Below, in pieces: positions 17,146 through 26,522 of a stretch of DNA of 64,000 bases. Numbering within the stretch: position 1 is the stretch's first letter; each line of letters begins with the position of its first letter. Origin of the DNA: an uncultured Bacteroidales bacterium (GTDB lineage: Bacteria > Bacteroidota > Bacteroidia > Bacteroidales > P3); assembly GCA_937901525.1 (NCBI GenBank), contig CALDHX010000013.1:1-64000 (forward strand). The letters run 5' to 3'. The position numbers were made by a program, and so were the translations under genes. The notes beneath the pieces are model-generated. The model saw only the letters and a program-made list of their open reading frames with translations, had not been told where the DNA came from and did no database searches.

Positions 17146-18249
17146 TTCAATTATATAATTTTGCTGTTCCAAATCCAATTCTGTGTGCATAGGAAGAGAC
17201 AAAACAGTTTGAGAAAGCTTTTCCGAAGTTTCCAATTCTCCACCTTGACGTGCAATTTGCAAGAAAGCCTTTTGCAAATGCAATGGAATAGGATAATAAA
17301 TCATAGCAGGGATATTCCAATCTTCAAGATACGCCTTCAATTCATCTCTTGTACCATCAGTTATTTTTAAAGTATATTGATGATAAACATGAGATGAATA
17401 CGACATTTCAATAGGAGTTTCTATACTTTCTATATCCTTTAATCCATTTGTATAGATTTGTGCAGCTTCATATCTTGCCTTTTGATAGTCTTCAAGATGC
17501 TTTAACTTAACATTTAATATTGCAGCCTGAATAGAATCTAAACGAGAATTTACTCCCAATAAGTCATGATGATACCTAACTTTCATTCCGTGATTTGCAA
17601 CCATTTTCATTTTTTCAGCCAACGCATCATCATTAGTAAATATAGCACCTCCATCGCCAAAACAGCCAAGATTCTTAGAAGGGAAAAAAGAAGTACAGCC
17701 AATTGTTCCTATTGTTCCAACTTTTTTCTTTGTTCCATCAGAGAAAGTATAATCAGCACCAATTGCTTGTGCAGTATCTTCAATCACATACAAATCATAT
17801 TTTTTTGCAATAGCAAGAATTTCTTCCATAGGAGCTGCTTGTCCGAACAAATGCACAGGAATGATAGCTTTTGTTTTTACAGAAATTGCTTTTTCTATGT
17901 TTTTAGCTGTTACATTAAAGGAGTCATAATCCACATCTACAAAAACAGGGCGAAAACCCAATAAGCCAATTACCTCAGCCGAAGCAATAAAAGTAAACGA
18001 TGGGCAAATAATTTCGTCCGAAGGTTTTAACCCCAACGACATTATAGCTATTTGCAAAGCATCTGTTCCATTTCCACAAGGAATAACATGTTTAACAGAA
18101 AGAAACTTTGCCAAATTATCTGCAAACTCATCTACTATTTTCCCTTTTATAAAAGCTGTTGAATCTATCACTTGTTGAATTGAAGAATCTATCTCAGACT
18201 TTATTTTCTGATATTGACTCTTCAAATCTACCATTTGTATCTTATTCAT
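17122..18249 (-). CDS. DegT/DnrJ/EryC1/StrS-family PLP aminotransferase
   Basis: A 375-residue sugar aminotransferase-type enzyme. HVIPCGNGTDALQIAIMSLG binds cofactor phosphate, EDTAQAIGADY holds the PLP aspartate, and TSFFPSKNLGCFGDGGAIFT contains the Schiff-base lysine. The C-terminal YHQYTLKI is typical. The family makes amino-sugars for surface polysaccharides, but no sugar-nucleotide cluster is nearby, so the substrate is unknown. ATG 18249 (MNKIQMVDLKSQY) is preferred over 18279, which would put ten non-conserved residues inside serS. It follows serS closely and is probably co-transcribed. Confidence 0.88.
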   Translation of the reverse strand: MNKIQMVDLKSQYQKIKSEIDSSIQQVIDSTAFIKGKIVDEFADNLAKFLSVKHVIPCGNGTDALQIAIMSLGLKPSDEIICPSFTFIASAEVIGLLGFRPVFVDVDYDSFNVTAKNIEKAISVKTKAIIPVHLFGQAAPMEEILAIAKKYDLYVIEDTAQAIGADYTFSDGTKKKVGTIGTIGCTSFFPSKNLGCFGDGGAIFTNDDALAEKMKMVANHGMKVRYHHDLLGVNSRLDSIQAAILNVKLKHLEDYQKARYEAAQIYTNGLKDIESIETPIEMSYSSHVYHQYTLKITDGTRDELKAYLEDWNIPAMIYYPIPLHLQKAFLQIARQGGELETSEKLSQTVLSLPMHTELDLEQQNYIIEKIRDFHA

Positions 18250-18256
18250 AATAACA

Positions 18257-19531
18257 TTAGAATATAATTTCTGAACCAAAATATGTTTGTAATGCCTTTG
18301 GAATACGTATTCCAGACTCTGTTTGATTATTTTCCAATAAAGCAGCCACTATTCTTGGCAATGCCAATGCACTACCATTTAAAGTATGTGCTAATTGCGT
18401 TTTATTATTTTCGTCCTTATATCTTAATTTTAATCTATTTGCCTGATAGGTTTCAAAATTAGACACACTACTTACCTCTAACCAACGCTTTTGTGCAGCA
18501 GAATAAACTTCAAAATCGTATGTTATTGCAGAAGTAAAACTCATATCTCCACCACATAGGCGTAAAATTCTAAATGGAAGTTCCAATTTTCTAAGCAATC
18601 CTGCAACATGATTCTTCATTAACTCCAATTGTTCATAGCTATGTTCAGGAGTATCAATACAAACAATCTCTACCTTATCGAATTGATGCAATCTATTAAG
18701 ACCTCTCACATCTTTTCCATAAGAGCCTGCCTCTCTTCTAAAACATTGAGAATATGCACAACAAGAAATTGGCAAATTATTATGTTTTTGTATTGTATCT
18801 CTAAATATATTTGTTACAGGAACCTCAGCTGTTGGAATCATATAAAAGCCATCTAACGGAATAGCATACATTTGTCCTTCCTTATCTGGCAATTGTCCTG
18901 TTGCAAGAGCAGAAGATTCATTAACCATCAAAGGAGGTTGCACCTCAGTAAAGCCAGATTTACCAGCCTCATCTAAAAAGAAATTTATAAGAGCTCTTTG
19001 TAGTTTAGCCCCTTGTGATTTATAAACAGGAAATCCTGCACCTGTTATTTTATTTCCAAGTTCAAAATCTATTATATCATACTTTGCACAAAGAGTCCAA
19101 TGTTCCACTGCACCAGAATAAAGTTGAGGAATTTCCCCTTCTTCATATACAATTTCATTATCCTCTGCTCCTTTTCCCTTTGGCACATCTTTATTTGGTA
19201 AATTAGGAATACTCAGCAACAAATCCCTTAAATCATTTTCAATTTTTGATAATTGTTCTCCTAATTCTTTTTCCTTTGCTTTACATTCGCTTGTTTTTGC
19301 CTTTAATTCTTCTGCTTCGGCAGCCTTTCCTTGTTTGAAAAGCATACCTATTTCTTTTGCCAAACGATTTGCCTCAGCTTTTATATTATCTAACTCAGTT
19401 TGAGTATTTCTTCTTTCGTTATCTATTAATATTACCTTATCTATTTTTGTTTCCGCATCAGAAAAATTTTTAACACCTAATCTTTCTATAACAAAATCTC
19501 TATTTTCTCTTATAAATCCTACTTGTAACAT
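18257..19531 (-). CDS. serS: Seryl-tRNA synthetase
   Basis: A 424-residue class II synthetase. The N-terminal coiled-coil tRNA-binding arm (about 25-105) is rich in Lys, Glu and Ala. The class II motifs are visible: GFTEVQPPLMV for motif 1, CFRREAGSYGKDVRGLNRLH then QFDKVE for motif 2, and LNGSALALPRIVAALLEN for motif 3. The length is normal. It is followed by the aminotransferase and preceded, 15 bases away, by the DUF2148 gene. Confidence 0.97.
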   Translation of the reverse strand: MLQVGFIRENRDFVIERLGVKNFSDAETKIDKVILIDNERRNTQTELDNIKAEANRLAKEIGMLFKQGKAAEAEELKAKTSECKAKEKELGEQLSKIENDLRDLLLSIPNLPNKDVPKGKGAEDNEIVYEEGEIPQLYSGAVEHWTLCAKYDIIDFELGNKITGAGFPVYKSQGAKLQRALINFFLDEAGKSGFTEVQPPLMVNESSALATGQLPDKEGQMYAIPLDGFYMIPTAEVPVTNIFRDTIQKHNNLPISCCAYSQCFRREAGSYGKDVRGLNRLHQFDKVEIVCIDTPEHSYEQLELMKNHVAGLLRKLELPFRILRLCGGDMSFTSAITYDFEVYSAAQKRWLEVSSVSNFETYQANRLKLRYKDENNKTQLAHTLNGSALALPRIVAALLENNQTESGIRIPKALQTYFGSEIIF

Positions 19532-19546
19532 ATTATTTTCTCGTTT

Positions 19547-20083
19547 TTATTTATTTACTACTCTATCAAAAAATACATTTTTATTAGAAACGCTCATCAC
19601 TATTGCCAACACAGTAGAGCATTCTGGCAAAAATGAGAGTTCTTTCGCTGCTAAACCCACAGAAAACATAACTCTACTATCAATTCTACTATCAGCTATT
19701 TGTGAACACATACTCCCTATTGCAATTCCTAAGTCATTTGAATTGAAAAAGCAAGGTGCAAAAGGTGCTTTCTCTTCTTTTTCTTTGCAAGAATCAAAAC
19801 CACAATATCCACAATCTAATCCCAAGACCTTAACCTTACTTCCTATAAGTATAACTGCCTGAGATTGTAAAACATTATTTGAATCTCTTAAAAGAAACTC
19901 TTGTCCTGTTTTTTGATTTAATTCTTTTAATTTTTCAGATATTTGTTCTAATTCTTTGCCGTAAGCAATTCTTATCTCTAAATTATCAACTCCTCTCGCC
20001 TTAGGTGCAGTTATTGCTGAAAGTGATATTTTTTTAGCAAGAGATATTACTTGTTCTTCTATTATTTCTTTGGCATTTATCAT
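19547..20083 (-). CDS. DUF2148 cysteine-rich (ferredoxin-like) protein
   Basis: A 178-residue cytoplasmic protein. It has a cysteine cluster in LGLDCGYCGFDSCKEKEEKA then PFAPCFF and a further Cys in IGSMCSQIADSRIDSRVMFS. The C-x2-C-x4-C-type spacing suits an iron-sulfur site. This matches the DUF2148 family of predicted ferredoxin-domain proteins in anaerobes, whose role is not established. It lies 5 bases after rdgB and upstream of serS. Confidence 0.8.
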   Translation of the reverse strand: MINAKEIIEEQVISLAKKISLSAITAPKARGVDNLEIRIAYGKELEQISEKLKELNQKTGQEFLLRDSNNVLQSQAVILIGSKVKVLGLDCGYCGFDSCKEKEEKAPFAPCFFNSNDLGIAIGSMCSQIADSRIDSRVMFSVGLAAKELSFLPECSTVLAIVMSVSNKNVFFDRVVNK

Positions 20084-20088
20084 AGCTT

Positions 20089-20667
20089 TTATTTTTTAAA
20101 AAGATATTCTATGAGTTTATCGGTCGCTTTTCCTCTATGCGATATTTTATTCTTTTCTTTCAAACTCATTTCTGCAAAACTTTCTCCATAACCATCAGGA
20201 ATAAATATTGGGTCATAACCAAATCCGCCTTTCCCATAGCGTTCTGTCAATATGCTTCCTTCACATCTTCCCTCAAATATTCTTTCTTTACCTTGTTCTA
20301 TCAAACAAATGACAGTAGAAAAATATGCTTTACGATTAGTTTTGCCTTCCATCATTTCTAACATCAAGTCAATATTGTCGTCAAAGCTACATTTCTCTCC
20401 CGCAAAACGTGCCGAATACACACCAGGCTTACCATCAAGAGCCTCAACCATTAATCCTGTATCATCAGCAAAGCAATCCTTACCATATTTTTCCCAAATA
20501 TATCTTGCTTTTTGGCGAGCATTTTCCTCTAATGTTTCTCCTGTTTCAGGAATATCTTCCCTGCAGCCAAGTTCTGAAAGAGTTATAATTTTTATTCTTT
20601 CTCCTAAAACTGAACGTATTTCTTCTACTTTATGTTTATTATTAGTAGCAATTACTATTTCTCTCAT
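20089..20667 (-). CDS. rdgB: XTP/dITP diphosphatase (non-canonical purine NTP pyrophosphatase)
   Basis: About 192 residues. It hydrolyses dITP, XTP and ITP to monophosphates to keep deaminated purines out of nucleic acids. The family motifs are IATNNKHKVEEIRSVL, FADDTGLMVEALDGKPGVYS then ARFAGE, FSTVICL, and GKGGFGYDPIFIPDGYGESF then AEMS, ending with SHRGKA. The frame can open at TTG 20685, but the promoter -7 box (20690-20697) puts the transcript start almost on that codon. ATG 20667 or 20670 is therefore the likely start. It heads the rdgB-DUF2148-serS-degT run. Confidence 0.94.
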   Translation of the reverse strand: MREIVIATNNKHKVEEIRSVLGERIKIITLSELGCREDIPETGETLEENARQKARYIWEKYGKDCFADDTGLMVEALDGKPGVYSARFAGEKCSFDDNIDLMLEMMEGKTNRKAYFSTVICLIEQGKERIFEGRCEGSILTERYGKGGFGYDPIFIPDGYGESFAEMSLKEKNKISHRGKATDKLIEYLFKK

Positions 20668-20689
20668 CATTGATGTTTTTTTCAAACTG

Positions 20690-20697
20690 CAAAGTTA
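20690..20697 (-). promoter_or_regulatory. rdgB operon -7 element (TAACTTTG)
   Basis: The minus-strand sequence matches TAnnTTTG 22 bases before ATG 20667. It lies in the short gap between rdgB and the upstream membrane-protein gene and rules out the TTG 20685 start. Confidence 0.55.
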
Positions 20698-20705
20698 GTT
20701 TATTT

Positions 20706-22175
20706 TCATCGTAACTGCAATAAATAAAGCTCTCTTTTCAATCCCAAGGATTCAAATTTTAATAACAAACTATCTTTTTTGTATTCCTTAAAATCTATTT
20801 CGCAAGTGTTTAAAAGGCTTGAACGAGACAAAGGAGTCTCTGCTCCAATAACATCTGTAATTATTTTTTTTGATTTTATTTCTTCTTTATTATATTTGTG
20901 AGCATAAATTACCTTTGGCATATTTTCCTTAGAATACTTATAAAGATAAAGATTCTCTGAGGCAGGTTTATCAAGCAAAACAAAAGTTGCATCGGGGTGA
21001 GTTTTCATCATTTCAACTATTTCTTCATTGCAAGAAAACTTACAAAACTTTTGAGGAATTAGTGCAAAACAAGTATTCCACAAAAGAAAAGCCAATCCAA
21101 TGAAAAGCATAGCTTTGTGATTTGCAAAATAGTGAGTATAAAGCATAATAAGAATAAAAGGAATCATTATCATAAATTCTGCATTCCCATTAGAAAAAGC
21201 TGCAAAAAGAAATGATAGAGCAAGAATTAACCAAAGAATTTTGACAAATTTTTTCTCATTATAAAGCGAAAGAGTGTGTTTTTTATTCTTTACAAAGTTT
21301 ACGATTCCAAAAACAAAGAAAAAAACAAAAAAAACAAAGAAAAAAACAAAAAAAGTAAAGAAAAAATTTAAAAAAACAAAGATATTTCCGTGCACTTGTA
21401 AGAACGTGCGAATCAGGCTAATAGAAGAGAGCAATAATACTTGTTTTAAATCGGGAGATTGAGCATAACCTTGAATGTAATCGTGAAGAACAAACGAGAA
21501 AAGAGCATTTAAACTCAATTGATTAGTCTCAACAAAACAACAAATTGCGTAAACTATCGGTATTATTAAACTTATAAGAATGAAATACAAAACATATTTT
21601 CCTCTTTTGTTTAGCAACAAAGCTATAAACAAAGACAGATAGACTAAAATACTAAGTTGATGAGACAAACAAGCAATTACTATCGATAAAGACATTTTTA
21701 TTAAACGTAAAATCGTATTTTCAGCAAGAAAGACTTGTAAGTAATAGATTGAAAGCATAGAAAAAAACAACGGAAGTATGTATGCTTCATTGTCAGTTGC
21801 AAATCGCATAAATCCAAAACAAGCCCCACAAAACACTATTGCAGAAAAAATAAAGTTTTCATTACGATTCACTCTCTTGATTATTCGCCTCAGCACAAGT
21901 AAAGTACCACAAGCCATTAGTGCGTTAAAGGTTTGAAAAATTGTTATCGGTTCAATATTTGTAAAAGCAAAGAGAGAGTAAATCAAACGACACACCCAGC
22001 AATATAAAAGATGATGAGGACGTAATAACTCTTCGCCATGCAAAGATGAATAGGCATAAGAATAAGAATCGGACGTAGGGTTGTTTGACAAAAAAAAGAT
22101 GTACAAAACCGCAAAGCCTACTACTGCCAAGTAAGAATAATTATATTTTAATTTGTTAAAGATTCGCAACTTCAT
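20706..22175 (-). CDS. Polytopic membrane protein, GT-C glycosyltransferase-like
   Basis: A 489-residue protein with roughly 10-12 hydrophobic segments and a short soluble C-terminus. The first periplasmic loop contains SNNPTSDSYSYAYSSLHGEE then RPHHLLY. Acidic and His residues at that position resemble GT-C type enzymes such as dolichyl-phosphate-mannose protein mannosyltransferases. The match is structural impression only. A membrane segment near residues 275-300 is almost pure Phe/Val and is encoded by a CAAAGAAAAAAAC-like DNA repeat. It is divergent from dnaG. Function unproven. Confidence 0.6.
   Translation of the reverse strand: MKLRIFNKLKYNYSYLAVVGFAVLYIFFLSNNPTSDSYSYAYSSLHGEELLRPHHLLYCWVCRLIYSLFAFTNIEPITIFQTFNALMACGTLLVLRRIIKRVNRNENFIFSAIVFCGACFGFMRFATDNEAYILPLFFSMLSIYYLQVFLAENTILRLIKMSLSIVIACLSHQLSILVYLSLFIALLLNKRGKYVLYFILISLIIPIVYAICCFVETNQLSLNALFSFVLHDYIQGYAQSPDLKQVLLLSSISLIRTFLQVHGNIFVFLNFFFTFFVFFFVFFVFFFVFGIVNFVKNKKHTLSLYNEKKFVKILWLILALSFLFAAFSNGNAEFMIMIPFILIMLYTHYFANHKAMLFIGLAFLLWNTCFALIPQKFCKFSCNEEIVEMMKTHPDATFVLLDKPASENLYLYKYSKENMPKVIYAHKYNKEEIKSKKIITDVIGAETPLSRSSLLNTCEIDFKEYKKDSLLLKFESLGLKRELYLLQLR
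21295..21385 (-). repeat. A-rich CAAAGAAAAAA tandem-like repeat within a coding region
   Basis: The plus strand carries repeated units of the form (A)CAAAGAAAAAAACAAAAAA. The minus-strand gene reads them as a run of Phe with Val/Leu/Ile inside a membrane helix. The same CAAAGAAAAA word recurs in intergenic DNA elsewhere in the window. Confidence 0.6.
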
Positions 22176-22234
22176 TGCAAAAAGTTTTTTTTGTTTAATT
22201 CAATTGTTTATAACGACAAAATCAATAAAAAACG

Positions 22235-22242
22235 TATATTTG
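22235..22242 (+). promoter_or_regulatory. dnaG promoter -7 element (TATATTTG)
   Basis: The match to TAnnTTTG ends 10 bases before the dnaG ATG, implying a leader of only about 5-8 nt. Confidence 0.5.
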
Positions 22243-22252
22243 CAAAAGAATT

Positions 22253-24223
22253 ATGATAAAAAGAGAGGATATAGATAAGATTATTAACGCTGCTCGAATA
22301 GAAGAAGTAGTAGGCAGTTTTGTTGAACTTCGCAAAAGAGGTGTCAATTACATCGGTTTATGTCCTTTTCACAATGAAAAAACACCTTCTTTCAACGTAA
22401 ACCCAGCCAAAGGTATATTTAAATGTTTTGGATGTGGTGAAGGAGGCGACTCTGTTGCTTTTTTAATGAAGCACGAGCATTATACATATCCGGAAGCCTT
22501 ACGTTGGTTGGCCAATAAGTATGGAATACAAATAGAAGAGCAAGTCTTAACACAAGAAGAAGTAGCTCAGCAAAGCGAAAGAGATAGGATTTATCAAATA
22601 AACGACTTTGCACAAAAATATTTTCAAGAAACACTTTTTTCGGACAATGAAGGAAAAAGCATAGGTTTATCTTACCTAAGAGAAAGAGAACTTTCTGAGG
22701 AGACAATCAAACGTTGGGGAATAGGATACTGTAAAGATGCTGGCGATGATTTTTCAAAAAAAGCCTTAGCAAGGGGATTTACAAAAGAAGACCTTGTAAG
22801 TGCTGGCGTAAGTCTTATAAACTCAAACGATGGTAGCCTTTACGATAGATTTCGTGGCAGAGTATGTTTTCCTATTTATAATGTAGGGGGTAGAGTTTTA
22901 GGTTTTTCGGCACGAACTTTGAGAACAGATAAAGTAAAAGCCAAGTATGTGAACTCTCCTGAGAGTTTGATTTACTCAAAAGGTAAAGTATTGTTCGGAT
23001 TGCATCTTGCCAAAAACGAAATCGTAAAACAAGACGAGTGTTTCTTGGTTGAGGGTAATATGGACGTTGTTATGATGAGTCAAAACGCTGTAACAAATGT
23101 CGTAGCAACTTCCGGGACAGCCTTAACCGAAGATCAAATAAGACTAATCAAGCGATACACAAAAAATGTTACGCTTTTATATGATGGAGATAGTGCAGGA
23201 ATAAAAGCAACCTTTAAGGCTGTGAATCTTCTCTTAGAACAGGGTTTACATGTGAAGACTTTACTTTTCCCCGACAACGAAGACCCTGATTCTTTTGCAA
23301 GAAAACATACGCAAGATGAGTTTAAGAATTTTATAAAAAGCAATGCAGAAAACTTTATTCTTTACAAAACTAATCTTTTGCTTGCAGATGCGAAAGGTGA
23401 TCCAATAAAACGAGCAGATTTAACAAGAAATATTGTAGAGACTATTGCTTTAATTCCAGATTTATTGGAAAGGAATGCTTACTTACAACAATGTAGTAAA
23501 CTGCTTGATGTAAAAGAAGAAATACTTAGTGCAGAACTTTCAAAAATTCTTAGAAACAAAGCCGTCAAAGAGTCTTTAAAGCAACCTGAAAGCGAAAATC
23601 AACCAAGCGAATTAGAGCAAACGCCTATTGTAAAGCCGGTTGAAATTGCTAATAACGATATTGAATACAATAAAGAAAAGGCTATAATTTCTGTTTTATT
23701 CAATTACGCAAATCAAGTTACTACACAAGAGGTTTTTAACAAAGATGGAGATAAAGAAAACAGAGATTTATATGTTGCAAACTACATTGTATGCGATATT
23801 TTCAATGACAACATTGCTTTTAGTAACGAATTGTTTAATGAAATCTTTACAACGTATAAGGATTGCATTTACAACGCAGAGGGTTTGCCAGAATTAAGAT
23901 TTTTCATCTCACATCAAAATCCAGAAATTGCGAAATTGGCAACAGATTTAGTTATGACGCCATACGTAGTTAGTCCAAATTGGGAAGAAAAAAATGAAAT
24001 AAAAGTGCCACGCCCTGAAAACAAAGAAACAATGGACAAATACGTCAAAGACACCCTTCTTGATTTTAAATTATATAAAATAAACGGATACATAGAAGAC
24101 GTAAAAAAAAGAATTCCCCTTGCAGAAGGCGAATTTCAAATTGAGTTGCTAAATCTATTACAAAATTATCTCAACATAAGAAATGATATTGCAAAACTCT
24201 TAGGCAGAGTTTTTATACCTTAA
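22253..24223 (+). CDS. dnaG: DNA primase
   Basis: A 656-residue primase that makes RNA primers for replication. The CHC2-type zinc finger is Cys37, His40, Cys58 and Cys61 (LCPFHNEKTPSF and FKCFGCGEGGDSV). The catalytic core contains YDRFRGRVCFPIYNVGGRVL then GFSAR and the Toprim motifs CFLVEGNMDVVMM and LLYDGDSAGIKA. The C-terminal DnaB-interacting region is helical and diverged. The transcript leader is very short. A clear terminator follows, so it is probably a single-gene unit. Confidence 0.97.
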   Translation: MIKREDIDKIINAARIEEVVGSFVELRKRGVNYIGLCPFHNEKTPSFNVNPAKGIFKCFGCGEGGDSVAFLMKHEHYTYPEALRWLANKYGIQIEEQVLTQEEVAQQSERDRIYQINDFAQKYFQETLFSDNEGKSIGLSYLRERELSEETIKRWGIGYCKDAGDDFSKKALARGFTKEDLVSAGVSLINSNDGSLYDRFRGRVCFPIYNVGGRVLGFSARTLRTDKVKAKYVNSPESLIYSKGKVLFGLHLAKNEIVKQDECFLVEGNMDVVMMSQNAVTNVVATSGTALTEDQIRLIKRYTKNVTLLYDGDSAGIKATFKAVNLLLEQGLHVKTLLFPDNEDPDSFARKHTQDEFKNFIKSNAENFILYKTNLLLADAKGDPIKRADLTRNIVETIALIPDLLERNAYLQQCSKLLDVKEEILSAELSKILRNKAVKESLKQPESENQPSELEQTPIVKPVEIANNDIEYNKEKAIISVLFNYANQVTTQEVFNKDGDKENRDLYVANYIVCDIFNDNIAFSNELFNEIFTTYKDCIYNAEGLPELRFFISHQNPEIAKLATDLVMTPYVVSPNWEEKNEIKVPRPENKETMDKYVKDTLLDFKLYKINGYIEDVKKRIPLAEGEFQIELLNLLQNYLNIRNDIAKLLGRVFIP

Positions 24224-24260
24224 TCATTCTTTTATCTGAATTATAAGGAATATTATAAAT

Positions 24261-24297
24261 AAAAAGTCCGAGACGTTTTTTGCATCTCGGACTTTTT
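24261..24297. terminator. Bidirectional terminator between dnaG and the OmpA-like gene
   Basis: A 13-bp perfect stem (24261-24273 with 24285-24297) contains the core GTCCGAGA. It has an 11-base loop and A/T tracts on both flanks, serving both convergent genes. Confidence 0.85.
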
Positions 24298-24321
24298 AAG
24301 TTTTTATTTCTTGAATCCTTT

Positions 24322-26151
24322 TTAGTTATTTACTATGTCTTGGAATTCTATCAACGATTGGTAACGTCTAAATTCTAAATCGTGTTTTGCTTGATACTTA
24401 TATGCAGGTTCTTGTTGACACGCTTCTCTTAGATTCTTTAACAATCCTGGAACATCGTCTAATCTTGCATAGCAAACTGCTCTTAAATAATGTACTTCTG
24501 AGGTTTGGTCCATGCAACAATCTAATGTACGAATTGCATTTCCTGTATTTCCTGTTAGAAGTTGAAGTAATGCTAAATTGTATGTGCATTTTCTTCCGTC
24601 AAGTTGTTCTGCTGCTTCTTCGTATCTTGCTTGTTTGATTAGGATTATTGCTTGATTCATTTCTGCTTGGTCGTTGCCTGCTTCTATTGCTCTTTGTACG
24701 TATTGATCTGCTAATTCTATGTCTTTATATGCTAATGCCATTAAAGATAGGTTTGCTAATATCATTCCGTTGTTTGGAGATAGTTTGTCGGCTGTTTCCA
24801 AAAATCTTTTAGAGTCTTCTAATTGATTTAGATATAATGCAATTGCTCCTGCGTTATTCCAACCTGCCCATTCTGATGCAAATCTTTCTGTTGCAGCTGT
24901 GTATATTTGCAATTTACTTGCGTAATTGTGTGTTAGTGATGCTGCATACATCAATTCATCAAATGTAAGATTGTCTGGATTTGTTATAGCCATTTTGGCT
25001 ACTTCTTGTTCTGTTTTTTGTACTCCTGAGAAATTAAATGCTATTTCACCTCTTCTTAATGTAGGTAATATCTCACTTTCTATTTGATTAAAGATTACAG
25101 ACATATTTCTGATTTCTTGTTCTCTTCTTATTCTGTCTGGTTGTGATTTTACTACATTGATAACTGTGTTCTTTTCTCTTAATGATGAACCTTCTACTAA
25201 TCGTAGGAAGTTTTCCCAGTCTTCTCCTTTTGCACTTGAAGTGATAACTACATCTTGTTTTGCTTCTTCAACGTATTTTTGAATGTCTGCTTTTTTAACA
25301 TTTTCTATTTTAGCTCTTTCTGTTAAAGCTTCTGTCAACATTCTATCAACAAGGTTTACTACTGCTTCTGCTCTTTTTTTGGAAAGACCTATATTGAAGG
25401 TTTCTTCTCCTTCTGGTGATGCCCATGCATTAACGAATATTTGACGAGGTACTTGGTTATTTACTATGTAACTCTTCATGCTTTCGTAATTCTTTTTGGC
25501 ATCCATTTGTTTATTTAGCTTGTTATTCCAATTAACTTCTGACATGTTTACGGTGAAGTAAACGTCTGTTGCCATAATTTCATCTGTTCTGACATTGTAA
25601 TTGGAAGGTGCAATGCTTAAATCTCCTCTTATGTCTACTCTGTTTGAGGTTGAGTTTATGCCTTCTGTAATTTTTACATTTCCTAATTTGATTGCTCCTG
25701 GATTTTCCATTGCTTCACTCCAAGTTGCATTTGCTTCATTTACTTCTGAGGCTTTATATGCTATTGGATTTAGGAATAATTTGGCACTTTCCATTCCTTG
25801 GCGATAAGCTACAGTATCTTTGTATACAAATCTTCCTCCCGATTTCTTTTCTATTGTCTTTCCATTCCCTTCTACTTTTGAGCCTTTAAGGTTCATTGGC
25901 GATAAAATTACTTCTCCTGTTTCCCATGTTAAAACAGGTTGTAAGTAAACTACAGCTTTCTTTTGAAAGTACTTTTCTGGTATGCTACCATTTATTGTTA
26001 CTATCACTCTATCCGCATGTACTTCCATAGGATTAGGTGATATTTGGTATCTCACTTCATTGTGTTTTGTTTGCATCGTTTTTATACTTCCACAAGAAGC
26101 TATTAATAGAACTATACTGAGGAATGTTAATACTGATACTGTTTTTCTCAT
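24322..26151 (-). CDS. Lipoprotein with OmpA-like and TPR domains
   Basis: A 609-residue protein with a lipoprotein signal (lipobox IASC, Cys20). The N-terminal half is beta-rich and includes RVIVTINGSIPEKYF. An OmpA-like peptidoglycan-binding region follows near residue 240 (IFVNAWASPEGEETFNIGLS then KKRAEAVV). The C-terminal third has tetratricopeptide-type helices (NNAGAIALYLNQLEDSKRFL, LANLSLMALAYKDIELADQY, LLQLLTGNTGNAIRTLD). It is probably an outer-membrane, cell-wall-tethered scaffold. It is last in the run carboxyltransferase - biotin carrier - this gene, 38 bases after the carrier. Confidence 0.75.
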   Translation of the reverse strand: MRKTVSVLTFLSIVLLIASCGSIKTMQTKHNEVRYQISPNPMEVHADRVIVTINGSIPEKYFQKKAVVYLQPVLTWETGEVILSPMNLKGSKVEGNGKTIEKKSGGRFVYKDTVAYRQGMESAKLFLNPIAYKASEVNEANATWSEAMENPGAIKLGNVKITEGINSTSNRVDIRGDLSIAPSNYNVRTDEIMATDVYFTVNMSEVNWNNKLNKQMDAKKNYESMKSYIVNNQVPRQIFVNAWASPEGEETFNIGLSKKRAEAVVNLVDRMLTEALTERAKIENVKKADIQKYVEEAKQDVVITSSAKGEDWENFLRLVEGSSLREKNTVINVVKSQPDRIRREQEIRNMSVIFNQIESEILPTLRRGEIAFNFSGVQKTEQEVAKMAITNPDNLTFDELMYAASLTHNYASKLQIYTAATERFASEWAGWNNAGAIALYLNQLEDSKRFLETADKLSPNNGMILANLSLMALAYKDIELADQYVQRAIEAGNDQAEMNQAIILIKQARYEEAAEQLDGRKCTYNLALLQLLTGNTGNAIRTLDCCMDQTSEVHYLRAVCYARLDDVPGLLKNLREACQQEPAYKYQAKHDLEFRRYQSLIEFQDIVNN

Positions 26152-26189
26152 TTTCCTTTTTATTGTTTATTATTATTTATAGTTAAGTA

Positions 26190-26465
26190 TTATTCGTTAA
26201 CCACTTCTATTAAAACATCGTTTTTGCTTACAATTTGTCCTTTTTCTATATTAACGCTCTTTACTACGCCATCTATTGTTGAACAAATTTGATTGTCCAT
26301 TTTCATTGCGTGTAAGCAACATAATGGTTCGCCTTTTCTTACTTGTTGCCCTTCCTTTACAAACACTTCTAATATTGTTCCTGGAATAAATGCATATATT
26401 TCACCCGGAGCAACTTTAACATATAGTTGTCTGTAATGAGTTCTTGTATTTTTATTTTCTGCCAT
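26190..26465 (-). CDS. Biotin carboxyl carrier protein
   Basis: A 91-residue biotinyl domain. The motif HAMKM places the biotinylated lysine at residue 55, and the flanking strands GTILEVFVKEGQQVRKGEPL and STIDGVVKSVNIEKGQIVSK then ND form the hammerhead fold. It lacks the N-terminal extension of the fatty-acid AccB, so it resembles carriers of decarboxylases or propionyl-CoA carboxylases. It follows the carboxyltransferase by 57 bases and carries the carboxyl group for it. Confidence 0.9.
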   Translation of the reverse strand: MAENKNTRTHYRQLYVKVAPGEIYAFIPGTILEVFVKEGQQVRKGEPLCCLHAMKMDNQICSTIDGVVKSVNIEKGQIVSKNDVLIEVVNE

Positions 26466-26522
26466 TTCTATTTCTTTTTTAATTAATGAGACTTTTTTGT
26501 TCCTTTTTTATTTTTGTATATT

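Noticed and set aside
18249..18279. Longer start for the degT-type aminotransferase
   Set aside because: The extra ten residues lie within serS and are not part of the family N-terminus.
21274..21462. Lys/Thr-rich plus-strand frame (KKTKKTKKKTKK)
   Set aside because: Produced by the A-rich repeat inside the GT-C-like gene; no promoter, and the opposite strand is a real membrane protein.
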